Shown piece after piece: positions 40,007 through 49,200 of a DNA stretch of 64,000 nucleotides. The translations under genes and the position numbers were made by a program. Location of the stretch: NCBI RefSeq assembly GCF_017329565.1, contig NZ_JAFMTT010000008.1. One strand, written 5' to 3'. The notes beneath the pieces were generated by a model. It saw only the letters and a list, made by a program, of their open reading frames with translations, made no database searches and was not told where the DNA came from. How positions within the stretch are numbered: position 1 is the stretch's first letter; each line of letters begins with the position of its first letter. Source of the DNA: Alicyclobacillus mali (GTDB lineage: Bacteria > Bacillota > Bacilli > Alicyclobacillales > Alicyclobacillaceae).

Positions 40007-41314
40007 GTGACGACCAAACATCAGCAAATCCTGGAGTACATCCGATCGCTGCCGGTTGGATCCCAGATTTCCGTCCGCAAGATCGCGCGCGTGTTGAACG
40101 TGTCCGAGGGGACGGCCTACCGCGCCATCAAGGAGGCTGAGGCGGAAGGCTTCGTGTCCACCCTGGACCGGATTGGCACGGTGCGCGTGGAAAAGAAGGA
40201 GAAGGAGCAAATTGAGCGCCTGACCTTTGCCGAGGTGGTGCGCATCGTGGAAGGGACGGTGCTCGGCGGCAAGGAAGGGCTGCATAAGACTCTCAGTCGC
40301 TTCGTCATTGGCGCCATGCGCACCGAGTCCATCAGCCGGTACCTGAGCCCCGGATGTCTGATGATTGTCGGCAACCGGGAGCAGGTGCAGCGGATGTCGC
40401 TCAAGAGCGGCGCCGCGGTGCTCATCACGGGTGGTTTCACGGCCTCGCCCATGGTCGAGAAGCTCGCCAACGAGTACCAATTGCCGCTCATCTCGTGTTC
40501 GTACGACACGTTCACGACCGCTTCGCTCATCAACCGAGCTCTTTACGATCGGCTGATCAAAAAAGACATCCTGTACGTGGAGGATGTGCTTCAAGATCAG
40601 CCGCTCGTCAGCCTGCGCCCCGACGACACCGTGCGCAAGTACTATCACCTTGTCGAGGAGTCCGGCCATTCGCGCATGCCGGTGGTGGACGCCAACGGTC
40701 GGCTCGTCGGGATCATCAGTCCGCGCGACGTCGCCGAGGCGGAGCTCGACGCTCCGGTCTCCCGCTACATGACGCGCAACCCGGTGTCCGTCACGCCGAA
40801 GACCACCATCGCCTCTGCCGCGCACCGGATGGCGTTCGAGGGCTTCGAGATCATGCCCGTGGTGAAGGACAAGGACGTAATTGGCGTGATCACGCGCCAG
40901 GACGTCATTCGGGCTCTGCAGATCATGAACCGACAGCCGCAGGTGGGGGAAACCGTCGAGGACGTTGTGGTGCGTGACTTCAGCGTGGCCCAGAGCCCAG
41001 ACGGCTCCACGGTGTTGCGCGGGCAGGTCACACCACAGATGACGACTTCAGGCGGCACGCTCGCGACGGGATCGCTCACGACCATCATTCAGGAGGCGGC
41101 GCGCGTCTGCCTGCGCAGGGCGCGGCACGTCGATATGCTCATTGAGAACGTGACGTTGTACGTGCTTCGGCCCGTGCCGGTCGATACCACCATCGACGCG
41201 CGGGCGCGCGTGCTGAACGACGGACGGCGCTACGCCAAGGTGGAGGTCGAGATCGCGGACAAGAGCGACGTGTTCGCGAAGGCGCTCGTCACCGCGCAGT
41301 GGATCGAGAGGTGA
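40007..41314 (+). CDS. ytoI: DRTGG-CBS-hotdog regulator YtoI
   Basis: A multi-domain protein: an N-terminal winged helix (KHQQILEYIRSLPVGSQISV), a DRTGG-type domain (about 60-180), a CBS pair (about 190-310, DILYVEDVLQDQPLVSL and VSRYMTRNPVSVTP), and a C-terminal hotdog/PaaI-like domain. The order matches Bacillus YtoI. CBS domains bind adenine nucleotides. The physiological role is unknown. GAGGAGG precedes the GTG. The stop is just before dnaE, which uses a ribosome site at its end. Confidence 0.93.
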   Translation: MTTKHQQILEYIRSLPVGSQISVRKIARVLNVSEGTAYRAIKEAEAEGFVSTLDRIGTVRVEKKEKEQIERLTFAEVVRIVEGTVLGGKEGLHKTLSRFVIGAMRTESISRYLSPGCLMIVGNREQVQRMSLKSGAAVLITGGFTASPMVEKLANEYQLPLISCSYDTFTTASLINRALYDRLIKKDILYVEDVLQDQPLVSLRPDDTVRKYYHLVEESGHSRMPVVDANGRLVGIISPRDVAEAELDAPVSRYMTRNPVSVTPKTTIASAAHRMAFEGFEIMPVVKDKDVIGVITRQDVIRALQIMNRQPQVGETVEDVVVRDFSVAQSPDGSTVLRGQVTPQMTTSGGTLATGSLTTIIQEAARVCLRRARHVDMLIENVTLYVLRPVPVDTTIDARARVLNDGRRYAKVEVEIADKSDVFAKALVTAQWIER

Positions 41315-41319
41315 GCACG

Positions 41320-44298
41320 GTGGACTTTGTGCACCTGCACGTGCATTCCGCGTTTTCGTTTCGCGAGAGCCTGTTGCGCGTGGAGGACGTCGTCCAGGCT
41401 GCCAAGGCCTGTGAGATGCCGGCCGTGGCCATCACGGACACCAACGCGATGTACGGGGCGCTTGGCTTCTACCGACGGGCGCGCGCGGAAGGACTTGCCC
41501 CCATTCTCGGCATGCAGATGTCGCTCGCAATCGGCGAGGAGGAAGTTGCGCCCGGGCGGGCGGCCGAATCGCTCGATACGGTGGTGGTGCTCGCCATGGG
41601 CACCTCGGGCTACCGCCGGCTCACGCGCCTTGCGACTCGCGCCCGCTGGAAACGGCAGGTTCCGCACGTGACCATCCGCGAACTCGCGGAGTGTTCGGAT
41701 GGGCTGGTGGTGCTCTGCGGTGGACCGGAGTCGCGCCTGTTCAGTCTCCTCGCCCGGGGCGAGGCGGATGCGGCCGAGCGGCGGCTTTTGCAGGTGGCCA
41801 ATGCCGTGCCCGCCGGGCAGTTGTTCGTCGAAGTGCAGGATCACGGCCTTCGGCGGGAGCGCGAGGGACTGCCCGGGCTCATTCAGCTGGCCAAGCGCTA
41901 TGATGTGCCGCTAGTCGCAACGCACGACGTCCGCTATCTCGCGCGCGAGGACGCGCCGTGGCACCGCGCTTACGCGCAGCTCGCGCGGGCGGATGCGGCC
42001 GAGCGGTTCGCGACGGACGAGTTCCACTTTGCGACGAAGGCGGAGATGGCGGACCGGTTCGCCAACTTGCCGGAGGCCCTCGAGCGGACGGCCGAGATCG
42101 CCGAGATGTGCGCGCTCGACCTGCCGCTTCATCAGGTGCGCATGCCGCGCTACGCGACGAAGGACGGGCGGCCGGCGGACGAGGTGCTGCGCGAGGCCGC
42201 GCGCGCGGGCGCCGCGAGGCGGTACGGGGCCCTTGCGCCCGAGGTGGAGGCGCGGCTCGAGCGGGAACTTGATGTCATCTGCCGCATGGGCTACGCCGAT
42301 TACTTTCTTGTGGTGGCGGACTTCATTCGACACGCGCACCAACAGGGCATCTCCACGGGGCCGGGCCGCGGATCGGCGGCGGGAAGCCTGGTTGCGTACG
42401 CCCTTCGCATCACGGACGTGGATCCCATTCGACACAAACTTCTGTTCGAGCGGTTCCTGAATCCCGCGCGCGTGTCGCTGCCGGACATCGACACGGACTT
42501 CGAGTTTGAGCGGCGCGGCGAGGTCATCCGCTACGTGATGGAGAAGTACGGGCGCGATCGCGTCGCTCAAATCGGCACCTTTGGCACGCTGCAGGCCCGG
42601 GCGGCCCTGCGGGATGCGGGCCGCATGACGGGGGCAGATACGGCGCTCGTCGACCGCCTGGCGAAGCTCGTGCCCGGCGTTGTGCACGCATCGCTCGACG
42701 GCGCCTATCAGGAGTCCGCGGCGTTCCGGGAGCTTGTCGACGGCAGCCCGGAAGCCAGGCGGCTGTTTGAGGCGGCAAAGCGGATTGAGGATCTGCCGCA
42801 CCACACGTCGGTTCACGCGGCCGGCGTCATCATCTCGCCCGAGCCCATCGCGGACTGGATTCCGCTCGATCTCGCCGCGGACGACACGCCCGTCACGGCG
42901 TATCCGATGGAGGACGTGGAGGCGCTCGGGTTCGTGAAGATGGACTTCCTCGGCCTCAAGACGCTGACGCTCATCGATCGCTGTCTCGAGTCGATTCGCA
43001 AGCGCACGGGCGTGACCATCGATTGGCGGCAGGTGGACGAGGGCGACAAGGCGACGTACGCCCTGCTTACCCGCGCGGATACCAACGGCGTCTTTCAGCT
43101 CGAGTCTGCCGGCATGCGGCGCGTGTTGCGGGAGCTTCGCCCCACCAGCCTGGACGACGTGATCGCCGTCATTTCGCTCAACCGCCCGGGGCCGATGGAG
43201 AACATTCCCGCCTTCTGCGACGCGAAACACGGGCGGCGCCCCGTCACGTATCCGCACCCGGATCTCGAGCCCATTCTCGCAGACACCTACGGGGTCATCG
43301 TGTATCAGGAGCAGATCATGCAGATTGCGAGCCGGATGGCGGGGTTTTCCCTGGCGGAGGCGGATCTGTTGCGGCGGGCGGTGTCAAAAAAGAAGCGGGA
43401 GATTTTGGACGAGGAGCGCGCCCGCTTTGTCGATGGGTGCGTGCAGCGCGGGTACAGCGAGGATACGGCGCGCGAGGTGTACGATCTCATCGTGCGCTTC
43501 GCGGATTACGGATTCAATCGCTCCCACGCGGCGGCGTACGCGGTGCTCGCGTTTCGAACCGCGTACCTGCGGGCGCACTTTCTGCCGGATTTTCTGGCGG
43601 CGCTCCTCACGCTCTCGATGGGGTCACCGGACAAGATCCGGCTTTACGAGCAGGACGCGAGGCGCCACGGCATCCAGGTGAGGCCCCCGTCGCTCCTGCG
43701 GAGCGGGCGCGGATACACCGTGGAAGAGGACGGGAGCCTGCGCGCCGGACTCATCTCCATTCGAAACGTCGGGGAGGCGGCGGTCGATCACATTCTGTCT
43801 CTGCGGGCCGAGCAGCCATTTGCGTCGCTGATCGATTTCCTGCGGCGCATCGAGCCGCGCATCGTCAATCGCAAGGCGCTCGACAGCCTCTTTGCGGCGG
43901 GGGCGCTGGACGAGTTTTTCCCAGACGACGCTACGCGCGACGTGCGCCGCCAGATGTACGAGGAGGCGCTTCTGCGAGCGGAGGAGAGTCGGCAGTGGGC
44001 GGCGCTGGACCTGTTCGTCGAAGCGGAGGCAAAAAATGCTCCCGACGCGGGCGGGAGCGCGCGAGCCGCATCCGCCAAGCGACTGTACATCCGGTACCGC
44101 AGCCGGGGCGGCGCGCAGGTGTTGCGGGAGATCCAGCGGCTGCTCGCGATGTCTCCCGGGGAGACGGAAGTCGCGCTCTACGACGCATCGACGGGTCGCG
44201 CGCGGCTGCTCGGCCCGCGCTACCGCGTCGAGGTGACGCAGGACCTGGTGGCGGCGCTCGAAGAGCGCGTGGGGCTCGGCAATGTTCGCCTGAGATGA
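41320..44298 (+). CDS. dnaE: DNA polymerase III alpha subunit DnaE, apparently lacking the OB domain
   Basis: A replicative C-family polymerase. PHP domain first (HLHVHS, H5/H7/H9), then palm with D389 and D391 in PDIDTDF and D542 in KMDFLGLKTLT, fingers and a helix-hairpin-helix near 840-870 (RKALDSLFAAGALDEFF). In E. coli and Bacillus DnaE an OB-fold of about 130 residues follows. Here the sequence goes from the DLFVEAEAK linker directly to the small C-terminal domain (LYIRYRSRGGAQVLREIQRL). The total of 992 residues is shorter than usual (1100-1160). AGAGGTGAG precedes the GTG at 41320. Confidence 0.95.
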   Translation: MDFVHLHVHSAFSFRESLLRVEDVVQAAKACEMPAVAITDTNAMYGALGFYRRARAEGLAPILGMQMSLAIGEEEVAPGRAAESLDTVVVLAMGTSGYRRLTRLATRARWKRQVPHVTIRELAECSDGLVVLCGGPESRLFSLLARGEADAAERRLLQVANAVPAGQLFVEVQDHGLRREREGLPGLIQLAKRYDVPLVATHDVRYLAREDAPWHRAYAQLARADAAERFATDEFHFATKAEMADRFANLPEALERTAEIAEMCALDLPLHQVRMPRYATKDGRPADEVLREAARAGAARRYGALAPEVEARLERELDVICRMGYADYFLVVADFIRHAHQQGISTGPGRGSAAGSLVAYALRITDVDPIRHKLLFERFLNPARVSLPDIDTDFEFERRGEVIRYVMEKYGRDRVAQIGTFGTLQARAALRDAGRMTGADTALVDRLAKLVPGVVHASLDGAYQESAAFRELVDGSPEARRLFEAAKRIEDLPHHTSVHAAGVIISPEPIADWIPLDLAADDTPVTAYPMEDVEALGFVKMDFLGLKTLTLIDRCLESIRKRTGVTIDWRQVDEGDKATYALLTRADTNGVFQLESAGMRRVLRELRPTSLDDVIAVISLNRPGPMENIPAFCDAKHGRRPVTYPHPDLEPILADTYGVIVYQEQIMQIASRMAGFSLAEADLLRRAVSKKKREILDEERARFVDGCVQRGYSEDTAREVYDLIVRFADYGFNRSHAAAYAVLAFRTAYLRAHFLPDFLAALLTLSMGSPDKIRLYEQDARRHGIQVRPPSLLRSGRGYTVEEDGSLRAGLISIRNVGEAAVDHILSLRAEQPFASLIDFLRRIEPRIVNRKALDSLFAAGALDEFFPDDATRDVRRQMYEEALLRAEESRQWAALDLFVEAEAKNAPDAGGSARAASAKRLYIRYRSRGGAQVLREIQRLLAMSPGETEVALYDASTGRARLLGPRYRVEVTQDLVAALEERVGLGNVRLR

Positions 44299-44347
44299 GT
44301 TCATCAGCTCGCGCCCTGGTTTCTGCGTGCCCCTGTTCGGACAGACA

Positions 44348-44356
44348 TGGTATAAT
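44348..44356 (+). promoter_or_regulatory. Extended -10 promoter TGGTATAAT
   Basis: A TGnTATAAT box lies 44 bases before the small DUF2007-like gene and could drive it with accDA. No clear -35 is present, as is common for extended -10 promoters. Confidence 0.5.
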
Positions 44357-44399
44357 GCGGCCAAGAGTGATTACGATGCTTGCTAGGAGCGTAAGAGCC

Positions 44400-44597
44400 A
44401 TGTGGACGGTCATCTACATCGCACCGACACCTCAGCAGGCGGAGCGGATCCGCCTGAGGATGACGGAGGAAGGCTTCCTAGTCAAGGTGAAGAAGGCGCG
44501 CGGCGCGAAAGAGCAATATGAGATTCTGATTCCAGAGAGCGAGCTCGACGAGGCGCAGGACGTCCTGAGAGACATCCTGCACTCGTCGTTGTCGTGA
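44400..44597 (+). CDS. Small DUF2007-like protein
   Basis: A 65-residue protein with a beta-alpha-beta-beta layout (WTVIYIAPTPQQAERIRLRM, EGFLVKVKK, QYEILIPESELDEAQDVL). This is the pattern of DUF2007 'putative signal-transducing' proteins, found just before accD in several Bacillota. AGGAG is ten bases upstream of the ATG. Function unknown. Conserved position suggests a link to acetyl-CoA carboxylase. Confidence 0.7.
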   Translation: MWTVIYIAPTPQQAERIRLRMTEEGFLVKVKKARGAKEQYEILIPESELDEAQDVLRDILHSSLS

Positions 44598-44640
44598 CGG
44601 CGCGCTTCGGGCGCAACAGCGGGGTTAAAGAGGTGGGGTT

Positions 44641-45540
44641 GTGTTAAAAGATCTGTTCAACCGACGGCGTCAGTACGTCACGGTGGGGACGGGCGAGGAG
44701 GCGCCTGAGGCGCGGCCGGCAAGGCCTGCGGTGGAGCGGGATGTGCCGAAGGGCCTCGTGCAAAAGTGCGATGGCTGCGGCGCGCTCATTTTGGCGAAGG
44801 AACTGCAGAAGCATCTGTACACTTGCCCGGAGTGCAATCACCACTTCCGAATCGGAGCGCGCACGCGCATCGAGATCACGGCCGACGAGGGGACGTTCCG
44901 CGAAATGGATGCGCGTTTGGCCTCGACGAATCCGCTTGGCTTCCCTCAGTACGAGGAGAAGCTGGAGGCGGCCATGCGCGCCACCGGGCTTCTCGAGGGC
45001 GTGGTGACGGGCGAGGCCGAGATCGACGGCGTGCCCATTGTCATCGGTGCGATGGATCCGGGCTTCATGATGGGCAGCATGGGATCCGCGGTAGGCGAGC
45101 GCATCGCGCGGGCGATGGAGCGAGCGGCGGAGAGCAAGCGCCCGCTTGTTTTGTTCACGGCCTCCGGCGGCGCGCGGATGCAGGAGGGCATTCTGTCGCT
45201 CATGCAGATGGCCAAGACCAGCGTGGCACTCACGCGGATGGCCGAGGCGCGGGTGTTGTTCATCTCAGTCATCACGCATCCCACCACGGGCGGCGTGAGC
45301 GCGAGCTTCGCGAGCCTGGGTGACGTCATTGTGGCGGAGCCGGGCGCCATGTTTGGGTTCGCAGGCCGGCGCGTGGTGGAACAGACCATGCGGCAGAGCC
45401 TTCCTGACGATTTTCAGACCGCGGAGTTCAACCTGAAGCACGGGATGATCGACAAGGTCGTGCACCGAAAGCAGATGCGCCAGACGCTCGGAGCGCTGGT
45501 GCGTATTCACACCGCTCGGGGGTGGGCGCATGGCGAATGA
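44641..45540 (+). CDS. accD: Acetyl-CoA carboxylase carboxyltransferase beta subunit
   Basis: It transfers the carboxyl from biotin to acetyl-CoA together with AccA. The N-terminal zinc ribbon has C43, C46, C62 and C65. The crotonase-like domain follows with MGSMGSAVGERI, FTASGGARMQEG and THPTTGGVSASFA. GTG start with GAGGTGG. It overlaps accA by 11 bases. Confidence 0.97.
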   Translation: MLKDLFNRRRQYVTVGTGEEAPEARPARPAVERDVPKGLVQKCDGCGALILAKELQKHLYTCPECNHHFRIGARTRIEITADEGTFREMDARLASTNPLGFPQYEEKLEAAMRATGLLEGVVTGEAEIDGVPIVIGAMDPGFMMGSMGSAVGERIARAMERAAESKRPLVLFTASGGARMQEGILSLMQMAKTSVALTRMAEARVLFISVITHPTTGGVSASFASLGDVIVAEPGAMFGFAGRRVVEQTMRQSLPDDFQTAEFNLKHGMIDKVVHRKQMRQTLGALVRIHTARGWAHGE

Positions 45541-46489
45541 GCTGGATTTCGAGCGACCCATTGCCGAGCTGAAGGCGAAGATCGCCGAGCTCAAGTCGTT
45601 CATGGAGAAGAACGAGATCGACCTGCAAGGTGAAGTCGACAAGCTGGAGGAGCGGCTCAAGGAGCTTACGGAGAGCACGTACACGAATCTCACGCCGTGG
45701 CAGCGCGTGCAGCTCGCCCGCCAGATTGGCCGGCCCACCACGCTCGATTACATCCGCGGGCTGTGCGACGAGTTCGTCGAGCTGCACGGAGACCGCCACT
45801 TTGCGGATGACCTGACCATCGTTGGCGGCGTGGGGCTCATCGCGGGCCAGCCGGTGACCGTCATCGGCCCTCAGAAGGGGCGGGACACGAAGGAGAACAT
45901 TCGCCGCAACTTCGGCATGGCCAATCCCGAGGGGTACCGGAAGGCGCTTCGACTCATGAAGCAGGCGGAGAAATTCGGCCGGCCGGTCATCTTCTTCATC
46001 GACACGCCGGGCGCCTACGCGGGCATGTCGGCGGAAGAGCGCGGGCAGAGCGTGGCCATCGCCGAGAACCTCCTCGCCATGGCCGGCCTCCGCGTGCCCA
46101 TGCTGTCCATTGTCACCGGCGAGGGCGGCAGCGGCGGTGCGCTCGGGCTCGGAATCACGGATCGGATTTACATGCTCGACTACGCGTGGTACTGCGTCAT
46201 CGCGCCGGAGTCGGCGGCCGCCATCCTGTGGAAGGACGCGAAGCTCGGGCCGAAGGCCGCCGAAGTGATGCGGCTCACAGCCAGTGACCTGCTCGATCTC
46301 GGCGTCATCGACCGCATCATCGAGGAGCCGATGGGCGGCGCCCAGAAGGATCCGGAGTGGATGGTGCGGAAGGTGCGGGAGGTCGTGATCGACGGGTTGC
46401 GGGAGCTTTTGTCCGTGCCTATTGATGAACTGCTTGAGGCGCGCTACCATAAGTATCGGCAAATGGGAACCTACGTCGAACGGCCGTGA
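45530..46489 (+). CDS. accA: Acetyl-CoA carboxylase carboxyltransferase alpha subunit
   Basis: The partner of AccD in malonyl-CoA synthesis. It starts with a coiled-coil-like N-terminus and then has DELHGDR-like FVELHGDRHFADD, FIDTPGAYAG and GEGGSGGALGLG, which form the transferase fold. Length 319 is normal. It starts within the end of accD. The ATG has GGGGGTGGG upstream. pfkA, which commonly follows accA in Bacillus, is missing here and pyk comes next. Confidence 0.97.
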   Translation: MANELDFERPIAELKAKIAELKSFMEKNEIDLQGEVDKLEERLKELTESTYTNLTPWQRVQLARQIGRPTTLDYIRGLCDEFVELHGDRHFADDLTIVGGVGLIAGQPVTVIGPQKGRDTKENIRRNFGMANPEGYRKALRLMKQAEKFGRPVIFFIDTPGAYAGMSAEERGQSVAIAENLLAMAGLRVPMLSIVTGEGGSGGALGLGITDRIYMLDYAWYCVIAPESAAAILWKDAKLGPKAAEVMRLTASDLLDLGVIDRIIEEPMGGAQKDPEWMVRKVREVVIDGLRELLSVPIDELLEARYHKYRQMGTYVERP

Positions 46490-46495
46490 AGCGGT

Positions 46496-46531
46496 GTCCG
46501 GCGCCGCCGGACTTTCCGCTTCTTCCTTTGT
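46496..46531 (+). terminator. Weak terminator hairpin after accA
   Basis: Stem GTCCGGC / GCCGGAC with a three-base loop, followed by a mixed T/C stretch. It may end only part of the accDA message before pyk. Confidence 0.45.
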
Positions 46532-46582
46532 GTGCGTGCGCACGGAGGCGAGGTCGAAAGTTTCGCGAAGAGAGGGTTAGCC

Positions 46583-48001
46583 ATGCGAAAGACGAAGATT
46601 GTCGCCACCATTGGCCCTGCGAGCGAATCGCTCGACATGTTGACCAAGCTGATTGAGGCCGGTTTGGATGTCGCCCGACTCAACTTCTCTCACGGTACAT
46701 ACGAAGAGCACGCCGAGCGCATCCGGCGCATTCGCGAGGCGTCGGCCCGCGTGGGCAAGCACGTCGGCATCATGCTCGACATCAAGGGACCGAAAATTCG
46801 CACGGGCAAGATCCAAGGCGGCCAGGTGGAGCTGAAGGACGGGGACGAAATCGTCCTCACCATCGATCCGGTCGAGTACGGCACGAAGGAGCGCGTGTGG
46901 ATTTCCTACGAAGGACTCGTGGAGGATGTGTATCCTGGCGCGCCGATTCGAATTGACGATGGGCTCATTGGACTCGAGGTCACCCAGGTCAAGGGCCACG
47001 ACATTCACTGTCGCGTGACGAACGGCGGCGTGCTGAAGGACAACAAGGGCATCAACGTCCCCGGCGTGACGCTCAGGATCCCGGGCGTCACGGAGAAGGA
47101 CAAGGCGGACATCCGCTTCGGCATCGAGCACGGCGTCGACATGATCGCGGCGTCGTTCGTGCGAAAGGCGGCGGACGTGCTCGAGGTGCGCCGAATTCTC
47201 GAGGAACACAACTATCAGGCCGACATCATCTCCAAGATTGAGACGCGCGAGGGGCTGGATCGGCTCGACGAGATCGCCCAGGTGTCCGACGGCATGATGG
47301 TGGCCCGCGGTGACCTCGGTGTGGAAATTCCGACGGAAGAGGTGCCGCTCGCGCAGAAGCGGATCATCGCCATCTGCAACCGGTACGGCAAGCCGGTCAT
47401 CACGGCGACGCAGATGCTCGATTCGATGCAGCGCAATCCTCGGCCCACGCGCGCCGAGGCGAGCGATGTGGCGAACGCCATCTTCGACGGCACGGACGCC
47501 ATCATGCTCTCGGGCGAAACTGCCGCCGGGCGCTATCCACTGGAATCCGTGCGCACCATGGCGCAGATCGCGGAGCGGGCCGAGGCCGCCATCGCGCACG
47601 ACGAGGTGGCCTATCGTCACCGCACGGAGGTCACGCACACCGTGTCCGATTCGCTCGCGCACGCCGTGCGCACCCTTGCGGCCGATCTCGACGTGATCTC
47701 CATCATCACGGCGACGACGTCCGGTCATACCGCCCGCTGCGTGTCCAAGCACCGGCCCATGACGCCCATCATCGCGGTCACGCCGTTCGATCACGTCGCG
47801 CGGCGCCTGACGCTCTACTGGGGCGTTCTCCCTGTCGTCGTGCCGGACATCGCGGGGACGACCGACGAGTTGCTCGCGAGTTCCGTTCAGGGAGCGCTCT
47901 CGACGGGCCACGTGCATAAGGGAGATCGCGTCATCATCATGGGCGGCATTCCCGCAGGCACCGCGGGCACGACGAACTTCATGAAGGTGCACACGGTTTA
48001 A
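46583..48001 (+). CDS. pyk: Pyruvate kinase
   Basis: It converts PEP and ADP to pyruvate and ATP. All motifs are present: RKTKIVATIGPAS, ARLNFSHG, IMLDIKGPKIRTG, the catalytic Lys in DIISKIETREGLDRLDEI, and VARGDLGVEIP. The 472-residue length lacks the extra C-terminal PEP-utiliser-like domain found in Bacillus and Geobacillus enzymes. ATG 46583 has GAGAGGG upstream. An ATG at 46532 would add unrelated residues. Confidence 0.97.
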   Translation: MRKTKIVATIGPASESLDMLTKLIEAGLDVARLNFSHGTYEEHAERIRRIREASARVGKHVGIMLDIKGPKIRTGKIQGGQVELKDGDEIVLTIDPVEYGTKERVWISYEGLVEDVYPGAPIRIDDGLIGLEVTQVKGHDIHCRVTNGGVLKDNKGINVPGVTLRIPGVTEKDKADIRFGIEHGVDMIAASFVRKAADVLEVRRILEEHNYQADIISKIETREGLDRLDEIAQVSDGMMVARGDLGVEIPTEEVPLAQKRIIAICNRYGKPVITATQMLDSMQRNPRPTRAEASDVANAIFDGTDAIMLSGETAAGRYPLESVRTMAQIAERAEAAIAHDEVAYRHRTEVTHTVSDSLAHAVRTLAADLDVISIITATTSGHTARCVSKHRPMTPIIAVTPFDHVARRLTLYWGVLPVVVPDIAGTTDELLASSVQGALSTGHVHKGDRVIIMGGIPAGTAGTTNFMKVHTV

Positions 48002-48036
48002 GAGCTTCGCCTCGAGACCGGATACAGGTGCATGGC

Positions 48037-48076
48037 GCGGAATTCCCTGCTTTGAAGGGGAATTCCGCTTTCGTTT
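48037..48076 (+). terminator. Rho-independent terminator after pyk
   Basis: A perfect 11-bp stem GCGGAATTCCC / GGGAATTCCGC with a ten-base loop, followed by TTTCGTTT. Confidence 0.88.
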
Positions 48077-48171
48077 ATGATGAAGAGCGAATGGCGCTGG
48101 CCAGGCGTCAGCCAGGCTTGGGGAACAGACCGCATTTGAACCGAATTTGAACAGTTGGGAGAATGATGTCC

Positions 48172-49155
48172 ATGAAACGCGTGTTGTCGGGCATTCAGCC
48201 CTCTGGCACCCTGACCATCGGAAACTACCTCGGTGCGATTCGAAACTTCGTGAAGCTGCAGGGCGAGGCGGATTGTCTGTTCTGCGTCGTCGACATGCAC
48301 GCCATCACGGTGCCGCAGGACCCGGAGGCGCTCCGCCACAACACCCGTTCGGTGGCGGCGTTGTACCTGGCGTCGGGCATTGACCCTGCGAAGGCGACGG
48401 TGTTTGTCCAGTCCCACGTCCCGCAGCATGCCGAGTTGGGGTGGATCCTGCAGTGCTTCACCTACCACGGCGAGCTCGAGCGCATGACGCAGTTCAAGGA
48501 CAAATCGAACCGCCACGAGGTGGTGACGGCGGGGCTCTTCACGTATCCCGCGCTGATGGCCGCGGACATTCTGCTCTACAACGCGCATCTCGTGCCGGTC
48601 GGCGAGGATCAGAAACAGCACCTGGAACTCACGCGCGACGTCGCGGGCCGCTTCAATCGTCGATTCGGAGACACGTTCGTGGTGCCCGAACCCTACATCC
48701 CGGAGATTGGCGGGCGCATCATGAGCCTTGAAGACCCGCAGAAGAAGATGAGCAAGAGCGACGAAAGTGCGAATGCGTACATCTCCATGCTGGATGATCC
48801 GGATACGCTACGTAGAAAAATCAGCCGCGCGGTGACGGACTCGGAGCGGGAGGTCCGCTTCGACCCGGAGCGGAAGCCTGCGGTCAGCAACCTGATGACC
48901 ATTTATGCGCTGTGTGCCGACGTATCGCTCGAAGACGTAGAGCGGAGATTCGAGGGCCAGGGCTATGGGCCGTTCAAGAAGGAACTGGCCGAAGTCGTGA
49001 TTGAGCGCTTGGCGCCCATTCAGGCTCGCTATGAGGAGCTCATGGCGTCGAGCGAGCTCGACGACGTGCTGCGCAAGGGGGCCGAGCGGGCGCGGGAACT
49101 TGCCGCGGCCACGCTCCGGGATGTGCAGCGCAAGCTCGGCTTTCTGCAGGTCTGA
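48172..49155 (+). CDS. trpS: Tryptophanyl-tRNA synthetase
   Basis: A class I synthetase: the HIGH-like motif SGIQPSGTLTIGNYLGA at the start and KKMSKSDES at about 195. Other blocks (FTYPALMAADILLY, VPVGEDQKQHLELTRDVA) are near-universal. ATG 48172 matches the Bacillus start; ATG 48163 and 48166 are closer to GGGAG. No T-box or trp leader is visible in the 95 bases between the pyk terminator and the start. Length 327 is normal. Confidence 0.97.
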   Translation: MKRVLSGIQPSGTLTIGNYLGAIRNFVKLQGEADCLFCVVDMHAITVPQDPEALRHNTRSVAALYLASGIDPAKATVFVQSHVPQHAELGWILQCFTYHGELERMTQFKDKSNRHEVVTAGLFTYPALMAADILLYNAHLVPVGEDQKQHLELTRDVAGRFNRRFGDTFVVPEPYIPEIGGRIMSLEDPQKKMSKSDESANAYISMLDDPDTLRRKISRAVTDSEREVRFDPERKPAVSNLMTIYALCADVSLEDVERRFEGQGYGPFKKELAEVVIERLAPIQARYEELMASSELDDVLRKGAERARELAAATLRDVQRKLGFLQV

Positions 49156-49200
49156 GCCGCGCCGGGCGACCCGCAGCGCGGGCGCAAGGAGGGATGCGGA

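Noticed and set aside
43023..44399. Long plus-strand frame overlapping dnaE that runs into the DUF2007-like gene
   Set aside because: Only the last 65 codons (from 44400) are protein-like and have a ribosome site; the rest is a dnaE shadow.
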